DNA of 64,000 nt, taken from assembly GCA_016708125.1 (NCBI GenBank), contig JADJGF010000001.1, positions 890,001 through 954,000 on the forward strand, written 5' to 3'. A model generated the notes under the pieces. That model did not search any database. It was not told the DNA's origin and was given only the letters and a program-made list of their open reading frames with translations. Source of the DNA: Ignavibacteriota bacterium (lineage in GTDB: Bacteria > Bacteroidota > Ignavibacteria > Ignavibacteriales > Melioribacteraceae). Of this stretch, positions 44,931 to 53,556 are shown piece by piece (position 1 is the first letter of the stretch; the number at the start of each line of letters is the position of its first letter). Position numbers and translations under genes: made by a program.

Positions 44931-45176
44931 TTAGTTATTCGATAAGTTAACGTCATTTGTGTAATTAAAATTTTGTTCTTTTTTAGTTACAATTCCACCT
45001 TTAAAAACTGAATAACCATTTCTACTTAACCACTTCAATACTTCATGGTAATCTTCCAATTTGGATCTTGCAATTAATAAATCTTGCAAATAACCGCCGT
45101 CTTTCTTCGATTGCGCTTGGTGACGGTACATGTTTTCAATAGATTGTTTAACTTTTTGTGTATATGATCTTGGCAT
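44931..45176 (-). CDS. Small basic protein of unknown function
   Basis: This 81-residue protein begins MPRSYTQKVKQSIENMYRHQ. AAAGGGGGG before ATG is a very strong ribosome site, which supports it as real. YHEVLKWLSRNGYSVFKGGIV looks like a compact helix-turn-strand and could contact nucleic acid, but I recognise no family. It lies between two AGAT-N3-ATCT elements. Confidence 0.6.
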   Translation of the reverse strand: MPRSYTQKVKQSIENMYRHQAQSKKDGGYLQDLLIARSKLEDYHEVLKWLSRNGYSVFKGGIVTKKEQNFNYTNDVNLSNN

Positions 45177-45312
45177 AACCCCCCTTTAAGGTTTGACAAT
45201 TTCTTAAATATTTGTTGCAATATTAATAAATTCGAAGGATAAATTCAAAAAAGAGTTGAAGTGTTATTATGGTTAATTGAATATTGAAAGAAGTAAGGTT
45301 AATTTATAGTAA

Positions 45313-45357
45313 AGATGTGATCTCCAAATAAAAAATTATGTTTTAGAGATCCCATCT
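45313..45357 (-). repeat. AGAT-N3-ATCT hairpin element, 45-bp form, copy 3
   Basis: AGAT-GTG-ATCT, 23 nt, AGAT-CCC-ATCT. It begins 9 nt beyond the end of the minus-strand TonB-domain gene, fitting a terminator or 3' end stabiliser for that operon. Confidence 0.75.
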
Positions 45358-45366
45358 TTTTATATA

Positions 45367-45729
45367 TTATTTTTTATCATCCAACTTAAATTTTATTGGA
45401 ATTGTAACTTCTGCTTTTACAAATTTTCCATCTTTTTCACCGGGAGTAAATTTTGTTAATTTTATTGCAGAAATTGCCGCTTCATCCAATTCTTTATTTA
45501 CACCTTTTTCAACTTCAGCAGATTCAACATTTCCATTTTCATCAATTATTACTTTAACAAAAACTTTTCCTTCAACTCCCTCTTTTTTTGATGATTCTGG
45601 ATATTTAATATTTTTTGCAAGTTCTTGAATTCCACCTTTAATTTCCGGCATTTTATCAAGTTCTTCTTGCGCAAATATTACAAAAGACGATAACATTATA
45701 ATCACAAATATTTTATTTAATTTTTTCAT
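45367..45729 (-). CDS. Exported protein with TonB C-terminal domain
   Basis: The protein has 120 residues: signal peptide MKKLNKIFVIIMLSSFVIFA, then a TonB_C domain (NIKYPESSKKEGVEGKVFVKVIIDENGNVESAEVEKG in part; ITIPIKF-like end VTIPIKFKL). It lacks the membrane anchor and Pro-rich reach of true TonB, so it may be a periplasmic partner or sensor protein. It follows the larger TonB_C lipoprotein by 12 nt with AAGGAG before ATG. It is the last gene of the sigma-factor operon. Confidence 0.85.
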   Translation of the reverse strand: MKKLNKIFVIIMLSSFVIFAQEELDKMPEIKGGIQELAKNIKYPESSKKEGVEGKVFVKVIIDENGNVESAEVEKGVNKELDEAAISAIKLTKFTPGEKDGKFVKAEVTIPIKFKLDDKK

Positions 45730-45741
45730 TTTGCACTCCTT

Positions 45742-46602
45742 TTATTTTTTTATTTCTTCATTACTCAATTTGAACAATATTGGAATTGAAACTTGAACTT
45801 TTACCGGAACACCTCTTTGTCTTCCGGGTTCAAATTTGGTTGCTTTTACTGCTTCCATCGCTGCTTCACTTAATCCGCCGTCTAAACCTCTAATAATTTC
45901 TGCCGAAGCAACATTTCCGTTTTCATCAATAAATGCTTTTACATAAACACGACCTTCAATTCCAGCTTTTCTTGCTAATTCCGGATAAATTATTTTTTGC
46001 TGAATTGCTTGCATTCCGCCAATTGGAGAAGGCATTTCTTCAACCGCAACAAAAAATTCTTCTTGAGGTAATGTTTTAATATTTTCTGATACTTTTAAAG
46101 AAGAATTAAGCAAACTTAAGTGATTTTCACCTTTTGGTTTGAATAGCTCAAAACTCCAATTTATTATATATTTTATTGGTTTATCATTGATCTTATAAAT
46201 TTCCATTTTCCAATTTTTCATTTGATCAACAATATATTTATCTACTTCTTTTGATAAACTTTCAATTGAAACAACATTAGTAATCTTACCCATTTCATTT
46301 ACATATAGCATATATAATGAAGAATTTGGACGGAAAATAATTCCTTTTGGAATTGATTCAACCTCAAAATTTTGATCAGATTTTAAGAGAATTTTTTTTA
46401 CTCCCTCAATTGTTTCACTAACTTTTTTTACTTGTTCATCGGAAATATTATAAACTTGTGTAATTAAATTTCCTTCGGAATCATAAATTTTTTCAATAAA
46501 TGTATAATAATCATCCGTTACATTTATCAATTCAATTTCATCTTTTTGGTTATTGCAACTAATCATTACTAAAATCATGAATATAAAAATTATCTTTTTC
46601 AT
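45742..46602 (-). CDS. Lipoprotein with C-terminal TonB domain
   Basis: The 286 residues start with a lipobox (FMILVMISC, Cys 16). The middle 160 residues form a domain I do not recognise. The C-terminal 100 residues are a TonB_C domain: IIYPELARKAGIEGRVYVKAFIDENGNV, then SEAAMEAVKATKFEPGRQRGVPVKVQVSIP. Anchored in the membrane by lipid, it cannot be a standard energy transducer but could interact with TonB-dependent receptors. It lies in the operon after the anti-sigma gene (7 nt gap). Confidence 0.82.
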   Translation of the reverse strand: MKKIIFIFMILVMISCNNQKDEIELINVTDDYYTFIEKIYDSEGNLITQVYNISDEQVKKVSETIEGVKKILLKSDQNFEVESIPKGIIFRPNSSLYMLYVNEMGKITNVVSIESLSKEVDKYIVDQMKNWKMEIYKINDKPIKYIINWSFELFKPKGENHLSLLNSSLKVSENIKTLPQEEFFVAVEEMPSPIGGMQAIQQKIIYPELARKAGIEGRVYVKAFIDENGNVASAEIIRGLDGGLSEAAMEAVKATKFEPGRQRGVPVKVQVSIPILFKLSNEEIKK

Positions 46603-46609
46603 TTTTCCC

Positions 46610-47077
46610 TCACATGTTTGATGTTACCACAATTAAATCTTCGACTTTTGCTTTTACTTCAGCTTGTGGTAATGTGTTAAATAAAACTTGTATCATTTGG
46701 TTTTGCTGATTTATCTGCTGAAACGATAACTCCAATTTATTTCTATACTGCATCGATTCATTGTAAAAGAAGAACGAAAGTGCAAGCAGCAAAAGTGCAA
46801 ATCCGTAAGTCATATAATTAAAAAGTTTATTATAATTTTTTAATTGTATCGGAATTTGTGTTTCGTTTTTCAATTTTGAAAATATTTTTTCATCTAAATT
46901 TTGAGGAAATTCTTCAACGCCTTCTTTGATTACTGAATTCAGCAAATTCATTTCCTTAAAATAATTTCTTGCTTCTTCGTTTTGTGATAATTGCGTGAAC
47001 AAAAATATTTCTTCACTTTTGTTTAGTTCATTATCAAAATATTGATTTATAATTTCTTTCACTTTTTCTGTACTCAT
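46610..47077 (-). CDS. Probable anti-sigma factor with one membrane span
   Basis: An open frame extends back to 47212, but that part lies inside intergenic repeats. The ATG complementary to 47075-47077 follows GAGAGAAAAATT and gives 155 residues beginning MSTEKVKEIINQYFDNELNKSEE. This is the helical N-terminal layout of anti-sigma proteins, without a clear Cys/His zinc motif. A span (YMTYGFALLLLALSFFFY) follows, then a short periplasmic helix rich in Gln. Its location downstream of an ECF sigma gene supports the call. Confidence 0.72.
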   Translation of the reverse strand: MSTEKVKEIINQYFDNELNKSEEIFLFTQLSQNEEARNYFKEMNLLNSVIKEGVEEFPQNLDEKIFSKLKNETQIPIQLKNYNKLFNYMTYGFALLLLALSFFFYNESMQYRNKLELSFQQINQQNQMIQVLFNTLPQAEVKAKVEDLIVVTSNM

Positions 47078-47096
47078 AATTTTTCTCTCAAAATTT

Positions 47097-47272
47097 ATTT
47101 TGTCATTTCGAACCTTCGATTTATCGAAGGGAGAAATCTCTGAAATGAGATGTCTCACAAAAAACAAGTTCGACATGACATTTTTTTCTACTCTCATTCC
47201 GTCATTCTTCAAACGGAATCTATCTCTTCTTCTGGATTCCCGATAAAAACATTCGGGAATGACAATTATTGA
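47097..47272. repeat. Compound dispersed-repeat insertion between sigma and anti-sigma genes
   Basis: Two repeat types lie back to back. The first reads GTCATTTCGAACC ... TCGAAGGGAGAAATCTC ... TTCGACATGACA. The second reads GTCATTCTTC ... GGATTCCCGATAAAAACA ... TCGGGAATGACA. Both are known in style from many Bacteroidota-group genomes as mobile-looking intergenic palindromes. They separate the sigma gene from its likely partner by about 195 nt. Confidence 0.7.
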
Positions 47273-47785
47273 TTACACTAATTTTGAAATTTTATTTATT
47301 AATTTTTGTCGCACTTTGTGTAATCTGCTTTTTACTAAATCTATATCAATATTCATTGTTTCTGCAATTTCTTTGTAAGAAAGTCCGCCGTATTCTTTAA
47401 GAAGAAAAACTTCTTTTTGGTCAAATTCCATTTTATCTAATTCAGCAAGAATTATTTTTTTCATTTCTTTTAGTTCGATAAAACTTTCAAGTTCAAATTC
47501 ATCTTTTTTATTTTCAGATAAGTCTTCATCTAAATTTGAAATTCTTTTACTTCGCTTGTATAAATTGTAAAATTCATTTCTGGCTGAATTGAAAATCCAA
47601 TAGTTTGCACTTTCCAAATTTTTTATTGATTCAAAATTTTCGTAAAACTTCAGAAACACCGATTGAACAATATCTTCGGCAATCATTTTATCTCCGGATA
47701 ATTTTAGAAGAAAATTGTACAAATTTTTCTTATATCTGTTATAGATAATTGTGAACTGAATGATTTTACTGTTCTCTTTTTCCAA
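47273..47785 (-). CDS. ECF-family RNA polymerase sigma factor
   Basis: The protein has 170 residues. Region 2 is YNRYKKNLYNFLLKLSGDKMIAEDIVQSVFLKFYE and NYWIFNSARNEFYNLYKR. Region 4 is FDQKEVFLLKEYGGLSYKEIAETMNIDIDLVKSRLHKVRQKL. It directs polymerase to a small set of promoters, likely including its own operon. It heads the series sigma, anti-sigma, TonB lipoprotein, TonB_C protein, all on the minus strand. Confidence 0.93.
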   Translation of the reverse strand: MEKENSKIIQFTIIYNRYKKNLYNFLLKLSGDKMIAEDIVQSVFLKFYENFESIKNLESANYWIFNSARNEFYNLYKRSKRISNLDEDLSENKKDEFELESFIELKEMKKIILAELDKMEFDQKEVFLLKEYGGLSYKEIAETMNIDIDLVKSRLHKVRQKLINKISKLV

Positions 47786-47894
47786 TCTGAAATTTTCTGT
47801 TTATGTAAAGACAATTGAGATTTAAAAATGTTGCTTTAAAGAAAATCTTAACTTCAAAGAATACAAAGTTTTCAGTTGATGGTTCACAAAGTTC

Positions 47895-48497
47895 TCAAAG
47901 AAAACTTACTTCTTTTAAATAAGCAATTTCCAAAAGACCATTATATTCTTCAAAATCTATTTCTTTTGTTCCAAACATTTTTAAGTGAGGTGTGGGAAAT
48001 TGAACATCCAAAAAAATAAAATTCTTTTTTTTAAGATGAGTGATTAAAATTGAAAGCGCAGATTTGCTCGCTTGCGAAACTTTTGAAAACATTGATTCGC
48101 CAAAAAATACTCCTCCGATTGCAATTCCGTATAATCCGCCAACCAAAATATTTTTTTGATAAACTTCAACTGAATGTAAGTAACCAAGTTTTGCCAAATT
48201 TAAATAAGCAGAAATTAATTCTTCTGAAATCCATGTTGTTTCTCTGTTTGCACAATTTTTAATTACGTCACTAATATTTTCATCAAATCTAAACTCAAAA
48301 TCTGAAGTTGACATAAATTTTTGAAGTGATCTTGGAATATTAAAATTTTCCATTAAAATTATGCATCTTTCTTTTGGCTGATACCAGCTAATTTCATTTT
48401 TTTCATCAGCCATCGGAAATGCGCCTTGAGCATAAAGATTAAGCATATTAACCGGTTTTAGTAAATCTTTTGAATTTATTTTTGAAAATTTGCTCAT
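47895..48497 (-). CDS. aat: Leucyl/phenylalanyl-tRNA-protein transferase
   Basis: This 200-residue enzyme adds Leu or Phe from tRNA to proteins with N-terminal Arg/Lys, marking them for ClpAP. Seen are NLYAQGAFPMADE, ISWYQPKERCII, the characteristic TTWISEELISAYLNLAKLGYLHSVEVY and GGLYGIAIGGVFFGESMFSKVSQASKSAL. The C-terminal DVQFPTPHLKMFGT is also conserved. Confidence 0.94.
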   Translation of the reverse strand: MSKFSKINSKDLLKPVNMLNLYAQGAFPMADEKNEISWYQPKERCIILMENFNIPRSLQKFMSTSDFEFRFDENISDVIKNCANRETTWISEELISAYLNLAKLGYLHSVEVYQKNILVGGLYGIAIGGVFFGESMFSKVSQASKSALSILITHLKKKNFIFLDVQFPTPHLKMFGTKEIDFEEYNGLLEIAYLKEVSFL

Positions 48498-48712
48498 TGT
48501 TAAAAATTTGTGAATATGAGAAAGATTAAGTTTAAGAGTAAGATATAAAAATTATTCTTCAAACTTGACATTTTTTAAAATATTGATTTCGATGATATTT
48601 TTTAAATCATAATCTTTTTATAAATCTGAATGTCCACAAAAAATAAACCCGAAAATCCGATCGAAAAATATTTTATTTTAAGTTATCAATTTATTTTAAC
48701 AGAATAAACAAA

Positions 48713-49615
48713 TTGGAACAACAAAAAAAATCTTTCTTACTAACAATAAGCGCAGTTCTTTTGTGGTCAACCGCAGCAACTGCATTTAAGTTAACTTTAA
48801 ATGGAATGAATACTGTTCAGCTTTTATTCTATTCGTCTGTTGTAAGCTGCATAATATTATTTGTACTTTCTTACAAAAAATATTCAAATGAATTAAAAAA
48901 AATATTTTCGAAAAAATATATACTTAAAAATATTTCGCTCGGATTTTTAAATCCGTTCTTCTATTATTTAGTTGTGTTGAAAGCTTATGCGCTTTTGCCG
49001 GCACAAGAAGCCATGATTCTAAATTACATTTGGCCTATTATAATTACTTTATTTTCAGTTTTATTTTTAAATTCAAAATTTACAACAAGAATTATTTTAG
49101 GAATTATACTTGCTTTTGCCGGTGTAATTGTAATTGGAACAAAAGCTGAAATATTCACATTTAAATTTGAAAATACTTTAGGACTTGCTCTTGCAGTATT
49201 TAGTCCTTTTATTTGGTCAATTTATTGGATTTTGAATTTGAAGGATTCGCGCCCAGAATTAGTTAAATTATTTTCTGGATTTATATTCGGTACAATTTTA
49301 ATTTTCTTTTATGTGCTTTTGTTTGATGATTTTAAACTTAATAATTACAATTATTTATTCGGAGCAATATACGTCGGCTTATTCGAAATGGGAATTACTT
49401 TTTTTCTTTGGTTAAAAGGTTTACAATTAAGTTTGAACAAAGCAAAAACCGCAACATTGGTTTATCTTTCTCCGTTTCTTTCAATAATTTTTATCGCATT
49501 ATTTTTAGATGAAAAAATATTAGAATCTTCAGTTATTGGTTTGCTTTTAATTATTGCTGGAATTTCAATTCAGCATGTTGTATTTGAAAACGGAAAAATT
49601 AAAATTAAGTTATAG
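48713..49615 (+). CDS. EamA/DMT-superfamily transporter
   Basis: This 300-residue protein has about ten spans in two EamA repeats, with LLWSTAATAFKLTL at the start and YLSPFLSIIFIALFLDEKILESSVIGLLLIIAGI near the end. Typical substrates are small metabolites or amino acids for export; none can be assigned. The start codon is TTG, as no ATG lies in frame near the first span. Its 3' end overlaps the convergent MBL gene by 11 nt. Confidence 0.85.
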   Translation: MEQQKKSFLLTISAVLLWSTAATAFKLTLNGMNTVQLLFYSSVVSCIILFVLSYKKYSNELKKIFSKKYILKNISLGFLNPFFYYLVVLKAYALLPAQEAMILNYIWPIIITLFSVLFLNSKFTTRIILGIILAFAGVIVIGTKAEIFTFKFENTLGLALAVFSPFIWSIYWILNLKDSRPELVKLFSGFIFGTILIFFYVLLFDDFKLNNYNYLFGAIYVGLFEMGITFFLWLKGLQLSLNKAKTATLVYLSPFLSIIFIALFLDEKILESSVIGLLLIIAGISIQHVVFENGKIKIKL

Positions 49616-50537
49616 TAAAAGTTTGACCAATAGAATCAAGCCCTAATTCAATTTTATAATTTTGTACAGATTTTTTTAACCAATCGATTGGTTCTTCAAA
49701 AGGTTCTGCACCAAGTTTAAAAGTTTTTGTATGAACTGGAATAAAATATTTTGCACCAATATTTTCCGCCATAATTAAAGCTTCTTCCGGATTGCAATGA
49801 GCATAAGTCCAAGGATTATAAGCTCCAATCGGCATAATTGCAATATCGGGATTTTTATCTTTCAAAATTTCTAATTTTTTTGAATTTCTTGTATCGCCGC
49901 CAAATAAAATTGATTTCCCATTTTTCTCAATCAGATAAGCGTTATAACTTCTTCCGTCTTTTAAATATCCGCGCGATCTATCCTTTTCCCAAGGAACTCG
50001 CCAGCCAAAATGTTCAACTTCCAAAGCGGTAAATTTTATATTCCGAATTTCTATTTCTTCATTCCAATCAATTACAGAAATGGATTTCCACTTTAAATCT
50101 TCAATTACATCTTTTGTTAAAAATGCAATTATCACATCAATTTGGTTAGGAAATTTATTTGTGATTTTCTTCAACGAATTATAATCTGTGTGATCAAAAT
50201 GTGCGTGTGATAAAAGTATTATATCCGGTTTGGGAATTTCATCAAAACTTAATGCCGGCGGAGTTAATCTTGCTGGACCAAAACTAATTCCCAAAATATT
50301 CATCCCAATTCTATTAAGTAAAATTGGGTCCGTTAAAATTATTGTTCCGTAAAAATTTATTAAAATAGTAGAGTGACCAATCCACGCAATATTTATTTGA
50401 TCATTTTTCCAATTTTCCGGAGTTGGTTTGTATTCCAAAATATTTTCGTTTTCTTTGGCTAAAATTAATTTTGGAAATAAAAATGTTCCGATTGCGGCGA
50501 TAAAACTTTTTCCAATAAAATTTCTTCTGTTAAGCAT
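49605..50537 (-). CDS. Exported metallo-beta-lactamase-fold hydrolase (UlaG/NAPE-PLD-like)
   Basis: The protein has 310 residues. The N-terminus NRRNFIGKSFIAAIGTFLF resembles a twin-arginine signal, so a folded, metal-loaded enzyme may be exported. The MBL metal sites are LSHAHFDHTDY, the wide IGHSTILINFYGTIILTDP entry strand, GGDTR and PVHTKTF. NAPE-PLD relatives cleave phospholipid-like substrates, and UlaG relatives cleave lactones. Substrate is unknown. Confidence 0.85.
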   Translation of the reverse strand: MLNRRNFIGKSFIAAIGTFLFPKLILAKENENILEYKPTPENWKNDQINIAWIGHSTILINFYGTIILTDPILLNRIGMNILGISFGPARLTPPALSFDEIPKPDIILLSHAHFDHTDYNSLKKITNKFPNQIDVIIAFLTKDVIEDLKWKSISVIDWNEEIEIRNIKFTALEVEHFGWRVPWEKDRSRGYLKDGRSYNAYLIEKNGKSILFGGDTRNSKKLEILKDKNPDIAIMPIGAYNPWTYAHCNPEEALIMAENIGAKYFIPVHTKTFKLGAEPFEEPIDWLKKSVQNYKIELGLDSIGQTFTIT

Positions 50538-50549
50538 TAGGAAAACTTT

Positions 50550-51008
50550 CTAATTAGGTAGGACAATTTTGTTCGTCAATTCATTTACATCATCGGGTTT
50601 TAAGGGAAAATGTTCGCTCAAAATTTTTCCAACTTTTTCAATTCCGGAAATTATACCAAGTGAAAAATGTCCATGTTTAAATTTTTGTTCAATTTCTTTA
50701 CTCACTTCTTTCCAAACATTTGTTTCAACTTTTTCATTAATTCCTTTATCGGCAAGAATATAAAATTTTCTTTCACCTAACATGAAAAAAAGAAGAATTC
50801 CGGTTTTGTCTTTTGTTTGGTGCATATTTAATTTATAAAATTCTTTTTCAGCTAAAGCACGCAAAGTTGAATTTCGTTCACTGAACTTTTTTTCTTCTTT
50901 TATGCTAACTCTAATTTCTCCGGAAGTTGTAAGTTCAACTTCAGAAATTTTATTAGAAATTCTTAAAAAATCATCATCATCAAAAAAGTGGTAAATTAAT
51001 TCGTTCAT
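50550..51008 (-). CDS. TPM-domain (TLP18.3/Psb32/MOLO-1) protein
   Basis: This 152-residue protein is a single TPM domain: ISEVELTTSGEIRVSIKEE, TGILLFFMLGERKFYILADKGI, then EIEQKFKHGHFSLGIISGIEKVGKILSEHFP. It has no signal peptide or membrane span, unlike many relatives, so it is probably cytoplasmic. The function of this group is poorly known. It lies 12 nt upstream of the MBL gene and 11 nt downstream of the antitoxin gene. Confidence 0.82.
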   Translation of the reverse strand: MNELIYHFFDDDDFLRISNKISEVELTTSGEIRVSIKEEKKFSERNSTLRALAEKEFYKLNMHQTKDKTGILLFFMLGERKFYILADKGINEKVETNVWKEVSKEIEQKFKHGHFSLGIISGIEKVGKILSEHFPLKPDDVNELTNKIVLPN

Positions 51009-51019
51009 ATTAAGTTTAG

Positions 51020-51238
51020 TTATCGTTCACGCGTTTCATTTATAATATCAATAATTACTTCTTTTTTCAACTTAAGATTAATTCCTTTTACATCAAGCGG
51101 TGATTTGTTTTCTAACAAAGCTTTTAATTCAAAAATTGCTCCGTCTTTTCTTTTGATCAAAACTTTTCCTTCCTTTTTTGCTTTATTCAAAACCATAGCA
51201 AATTTTTGGCGAGCTTCACTATAAGTATATGTATTCAT
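51020..51238 (-). CDS. Phd/YefM-type antitoxin
   Basis: The 72 residues MNTYTYSEARQKFAMVLNKA and VLIKRKDGAIFELKAL match the DNA-binding N-terminal half of Phd/YefM antitoxins; the charged C-terminal tail would wrap the toxin. It lies 3 nt downstream of the PIN toxin gene, so the order is toxin first, the reverse of most pairs. The palindrome at 51651 carries the TGTACA core favoured by YefM-like repressors. Confidence 0.82.
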   Translation of the reverse strand: MNTYTYSEARQKFAMVLNKAKKEGKVLIKRKDGAIFELKALLENKSPLDVKGINLKLKKEVIIDIINETRER

Positions 51239-51241
51239 TTT

Positions 51242-51634
51242 CTAAACCTCGATAACTTTCAGATTCATTTTTTTTGCTATTTCTATTAACTTTTTATCTA
51301 AACTAATTAAAGGTAAATTGTAATTATTTGCACACTCAATAAAATAAGCATCATACGCATAAATATTGAATCGTTTCGAAATTTCTAATGAACTAAACAA
51401 ATTTACTTCAACCAATCTTAGAGGAATCATTTGATAATATTCAATAGCTTTTTTAACTAATTCAATTGAAATAATTTCTCTTTTAAACATTGCTGAAAAC
51501 GCGTTTCCAACTTCCCAGTGTAAAGATTCTGGAGCAATTAAATCTTCACCTTTCGTAATTTTTATCAAATTTGATTTAGTGATTTCATTTGTAATAACAG
51601 AAATAATTACGGAAGTATCAACTACAAGACTCAT
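51242..51634 (-). CDS. PIN-domain toxin (VapC-like ribonuclease)
   Basis: This 130-residue protein has a complete PIN acid cluster: D6 (VVDTSVI), E41 (HWEVGNAF), D95 (AYDAYFIE) and D113 (SLDKKL). VapC toxins cleave tRNA or rRNA loops when their antitoxin is degraded. It is paired with the Phd/YefM antitoxin that follows, a mixed pairing seen in some bacteria. It is transcribed from the TGTACA-palindrome promoter region. Confidence 0.85.
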   Translation of the reverse strand: MSLVVDTSVIISVITNEITKSNLIKITKGEDLIAPESLHWEVGNAFSAMFKREIISIELVKKAIEYYQMIPLRLVEVNLFSSLEISKRFNIYAYDAYFIECANNYNLPLISLDKKLIEIAKKMNLKVIEV

Positions 51635-51650
51635 TTACTTTATTATTTTA

Positions 51651-51664
51651 TGTACAATTGTACA
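51651..51664 (-). promoter_or_regulatory. TGTACA-AT-TGTACA palindrome, likely toxin-antitoxin operator
   Basis: A perfect 14-bp palindrome made of two TGTACA cores, 16 nt before the toxin start codon. E. coli YefM recognises TGTACA cores in its own operator, and the antitoxin here is of that family. Placement fits repression of the toxin-antitoxin operon. Confidence 0.7.
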
Positions 51665-51913
51665 ACAAGATATTATTTTCCAAAAATTTTTGCAAGCGAA
51701 ATAATTTTCATATTTATTAAAGAAATTTTAAACGTAAACAGAATAGTTTATTGTTAAGAAGAATTATATTTTTTAGATTCCGTCTAATAGATTGCATGAA
51801 TAACAAATTGAATATTTCACAAATCTCTATTCAAAAAGTATAAAATTGTTTAATCCTTTCTCCAATGGTATATTTACATTTGAATTTATAAATATAAAAT
51901 GCGGGATTTAAAA

Positions 51914-53539
51914 ATGAATTTAAAATTAGAAAAATTAAAAAATTTCAAACCAAGAAAAGGTCCGGTTTTATTAGTAATTATGGATGGAGTTGGTTTTGGC
52001 AAACAAGATGAAAGCGATGGCGTTTATTTAGCCAAAACTCCAAACTTAGATAAAATTTTAACTCTTCCAAATCAAACAAGATTAAAAGCTCATGGTACCG
52101 CCGTTGGTTTACCGAGTGATGATGATATGGGAAATAGTGAAGTCGGGCATAATGCACTCGGTGCTGGCCGCGTATTTGCTCAAGGTGCAAAATTGGTAAA
52201 TGCTTCAATTGAAAGCGGCGAGTTTTTCAAATCAGAAAATTGGAATAAAGTTTTGGAAATCGGCAAAATCGGAAATACAGTTCATTTTTTAGGATTACTT
52301 TCGGATGGAAATGTTCATTCTCATATAAAACAACTTTTTATTTTAATAAACAAATGTGCAGAAGCCGGAGTTAAAAAATTAAGAATTCATGCTTTACTTG
52401 ATGGAAGAGATGTTCCCGGAAGATCAGCACCGAATTACATAAATCCAACAGAAGAATTATTGAAGAAAATTTCCGCTGAAAAAGGTTATGATTATAATTT
52501 TGGTTCCGGCGGCGGAAGAATGATTACAACAATGGATAGATACAATGCCGATTGGGATATTGTTCAACGCGGATGGAACGCTCACGTTTTAGGAATTGGA
52601 AGAAAGTTTAAAAGTGCAACCGAAGCAATTAATACTTTTTATGCAGAATCTGAAAAAATTGATCAATATTTAGATCCGTTTGTAATTGTTGATGAAAATG
52701 AAAAACCAATCGGAACTATAGAAGACGGCGATGCGGTTGTAATGTTTAACTTTAGAGGCGATCGTGCAATTGAAATTTCACGTGCTTTCGAAGAAGAAAA
52801 TTTTGATAAATTTGATAGAGTTCGCGTTCCAAAAATATTTTATGCCGGAATGATGGAATATGATGGTGATTTACATATTCCTAAAAATTATTTAGTTAAA
52901 CCGCCTAAGATTGATAGAAGCATCAGCGAGTATATTTGCGCAGAAGGATTACACACTTTTGCAATTTCGGAAACACAAAAATTCGGACACGTAACTTATT
53001 TCTGGAATGGAAATAAATCCGGTTACGTTTGTAAAGATCAAGAAACTTATGTAGAAATTCCTTCAGATAAAATTGAGTTTGATAAAGCTCCAAGAATGAA
53101 AGCCGATGAAATTACCGACAAAACTATTGAACTTCTTAAATCCGGCAAATATCAATTTGGAAGAATAAATTATCCGAATGGCGATATGGTTGGTCATACC
53201 GGAGTTATGGAAGCTGTAATAAAATCTGTTGAAGCTGTTGATGACGGCTTGGCAAAACTTCTTCCGGTAATTGATGAACTTGGCGGAATTGCTTTAATTA
53301 CGGCAGATCACGGAAATGCAGATGAAATGTTTACAATTACAAAAGGAGTTAAAATTCCAAAAACTGCACACACATTAAATCCGGTTCCGTTTGTAATTTA
53401 TGATCCGAATTTTAACGGTGAATACAAAATGGCAGAAATTGATATTCCCGGTTTAACAAATATTGCCGGAACAATTTTAAATTTATTAGGTTATGAAAAT
53501 GTTGAAGATTATGATAAATCTTTGATTGAAATGATTTAG
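51914..53539 (+). CDS. gpmI: 2,3-bisphosphoglycerate-independent phosphoglycerate mutase
   Basis: The protein has 541 residues from the ATG at 51914, which has GCGGGAT before it; an ATG 15 nt earlier is possible. It interconverts 3- and 2-phosphoglycerate in glycolysis. The alkaline-phosphatase-fold metal sites are seen: LLVIMDGVGFG, the phosphoserine in DDMGNSEVGHNALGAG, HIHALLDGRDVPG-type IHALLDGRDVPGRSAP, FNFRGDRAIEISRAF, NYPNGDMVGHTG and ITADHGNADEM. It is slightly longer than the usual 510 residues because of an N-terminal extension and loops. Confidence 0.96.
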   Translation: MNLKLEKLKNFKPRKGPVLLVIMDGVGFGKQDESDGVYLAKTPNLDKILTLPNQTRLKAHGTAVGLPSDDDMGNSEVGHNALGAGRVFAQGAKLVNASIESGEFFKSENWNKVLEIGKIGNTVHFLGLLSDGNVHSHIKQLFILINKCAEAGVKKLRIHALLDGRDVPGRSAPNYINPTEELLKKISAEKGYDYNFGSGGGRMITTMDRYNADWDIVQRGWNAHVLGIGRKFKSATEAINTFYAESEKIDQYLDPFVIVDENEKPIGTIEDGDAVVMFNFRGDRAIEISRAFEEENFDKFDRVRVPKIFYAGMMEYDGDLHIPKNYLVKPPKIDRSISEYICAEGLHTFAISETQKFGHVTYFWNGNKSGYVCKDQETYVEIPSDKIEFDKAPRMKADEITDKTIELLKSGKYQFGRINYPNGDMVGHTGVMEAVIKSVEAVDDGLAKLLPVIDELGGIALITADHGNADEMFTITKGVKIPKTAHTLNPVPFVIYDPNFNGEYKMAEIDIPGLTNIAGTILNLLGYENVEDYDKSLIEMI

Positions 53540-53556
53540 TAAATAATTCAAATTTT

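Noticed and set aside
47078..47212. N-terminal extension of the anti-sigma protein
   Set aside because: The extension is translated from a dispersed intergenic repeat; an internal ATG with a good ribosome site gives the normal domain start.
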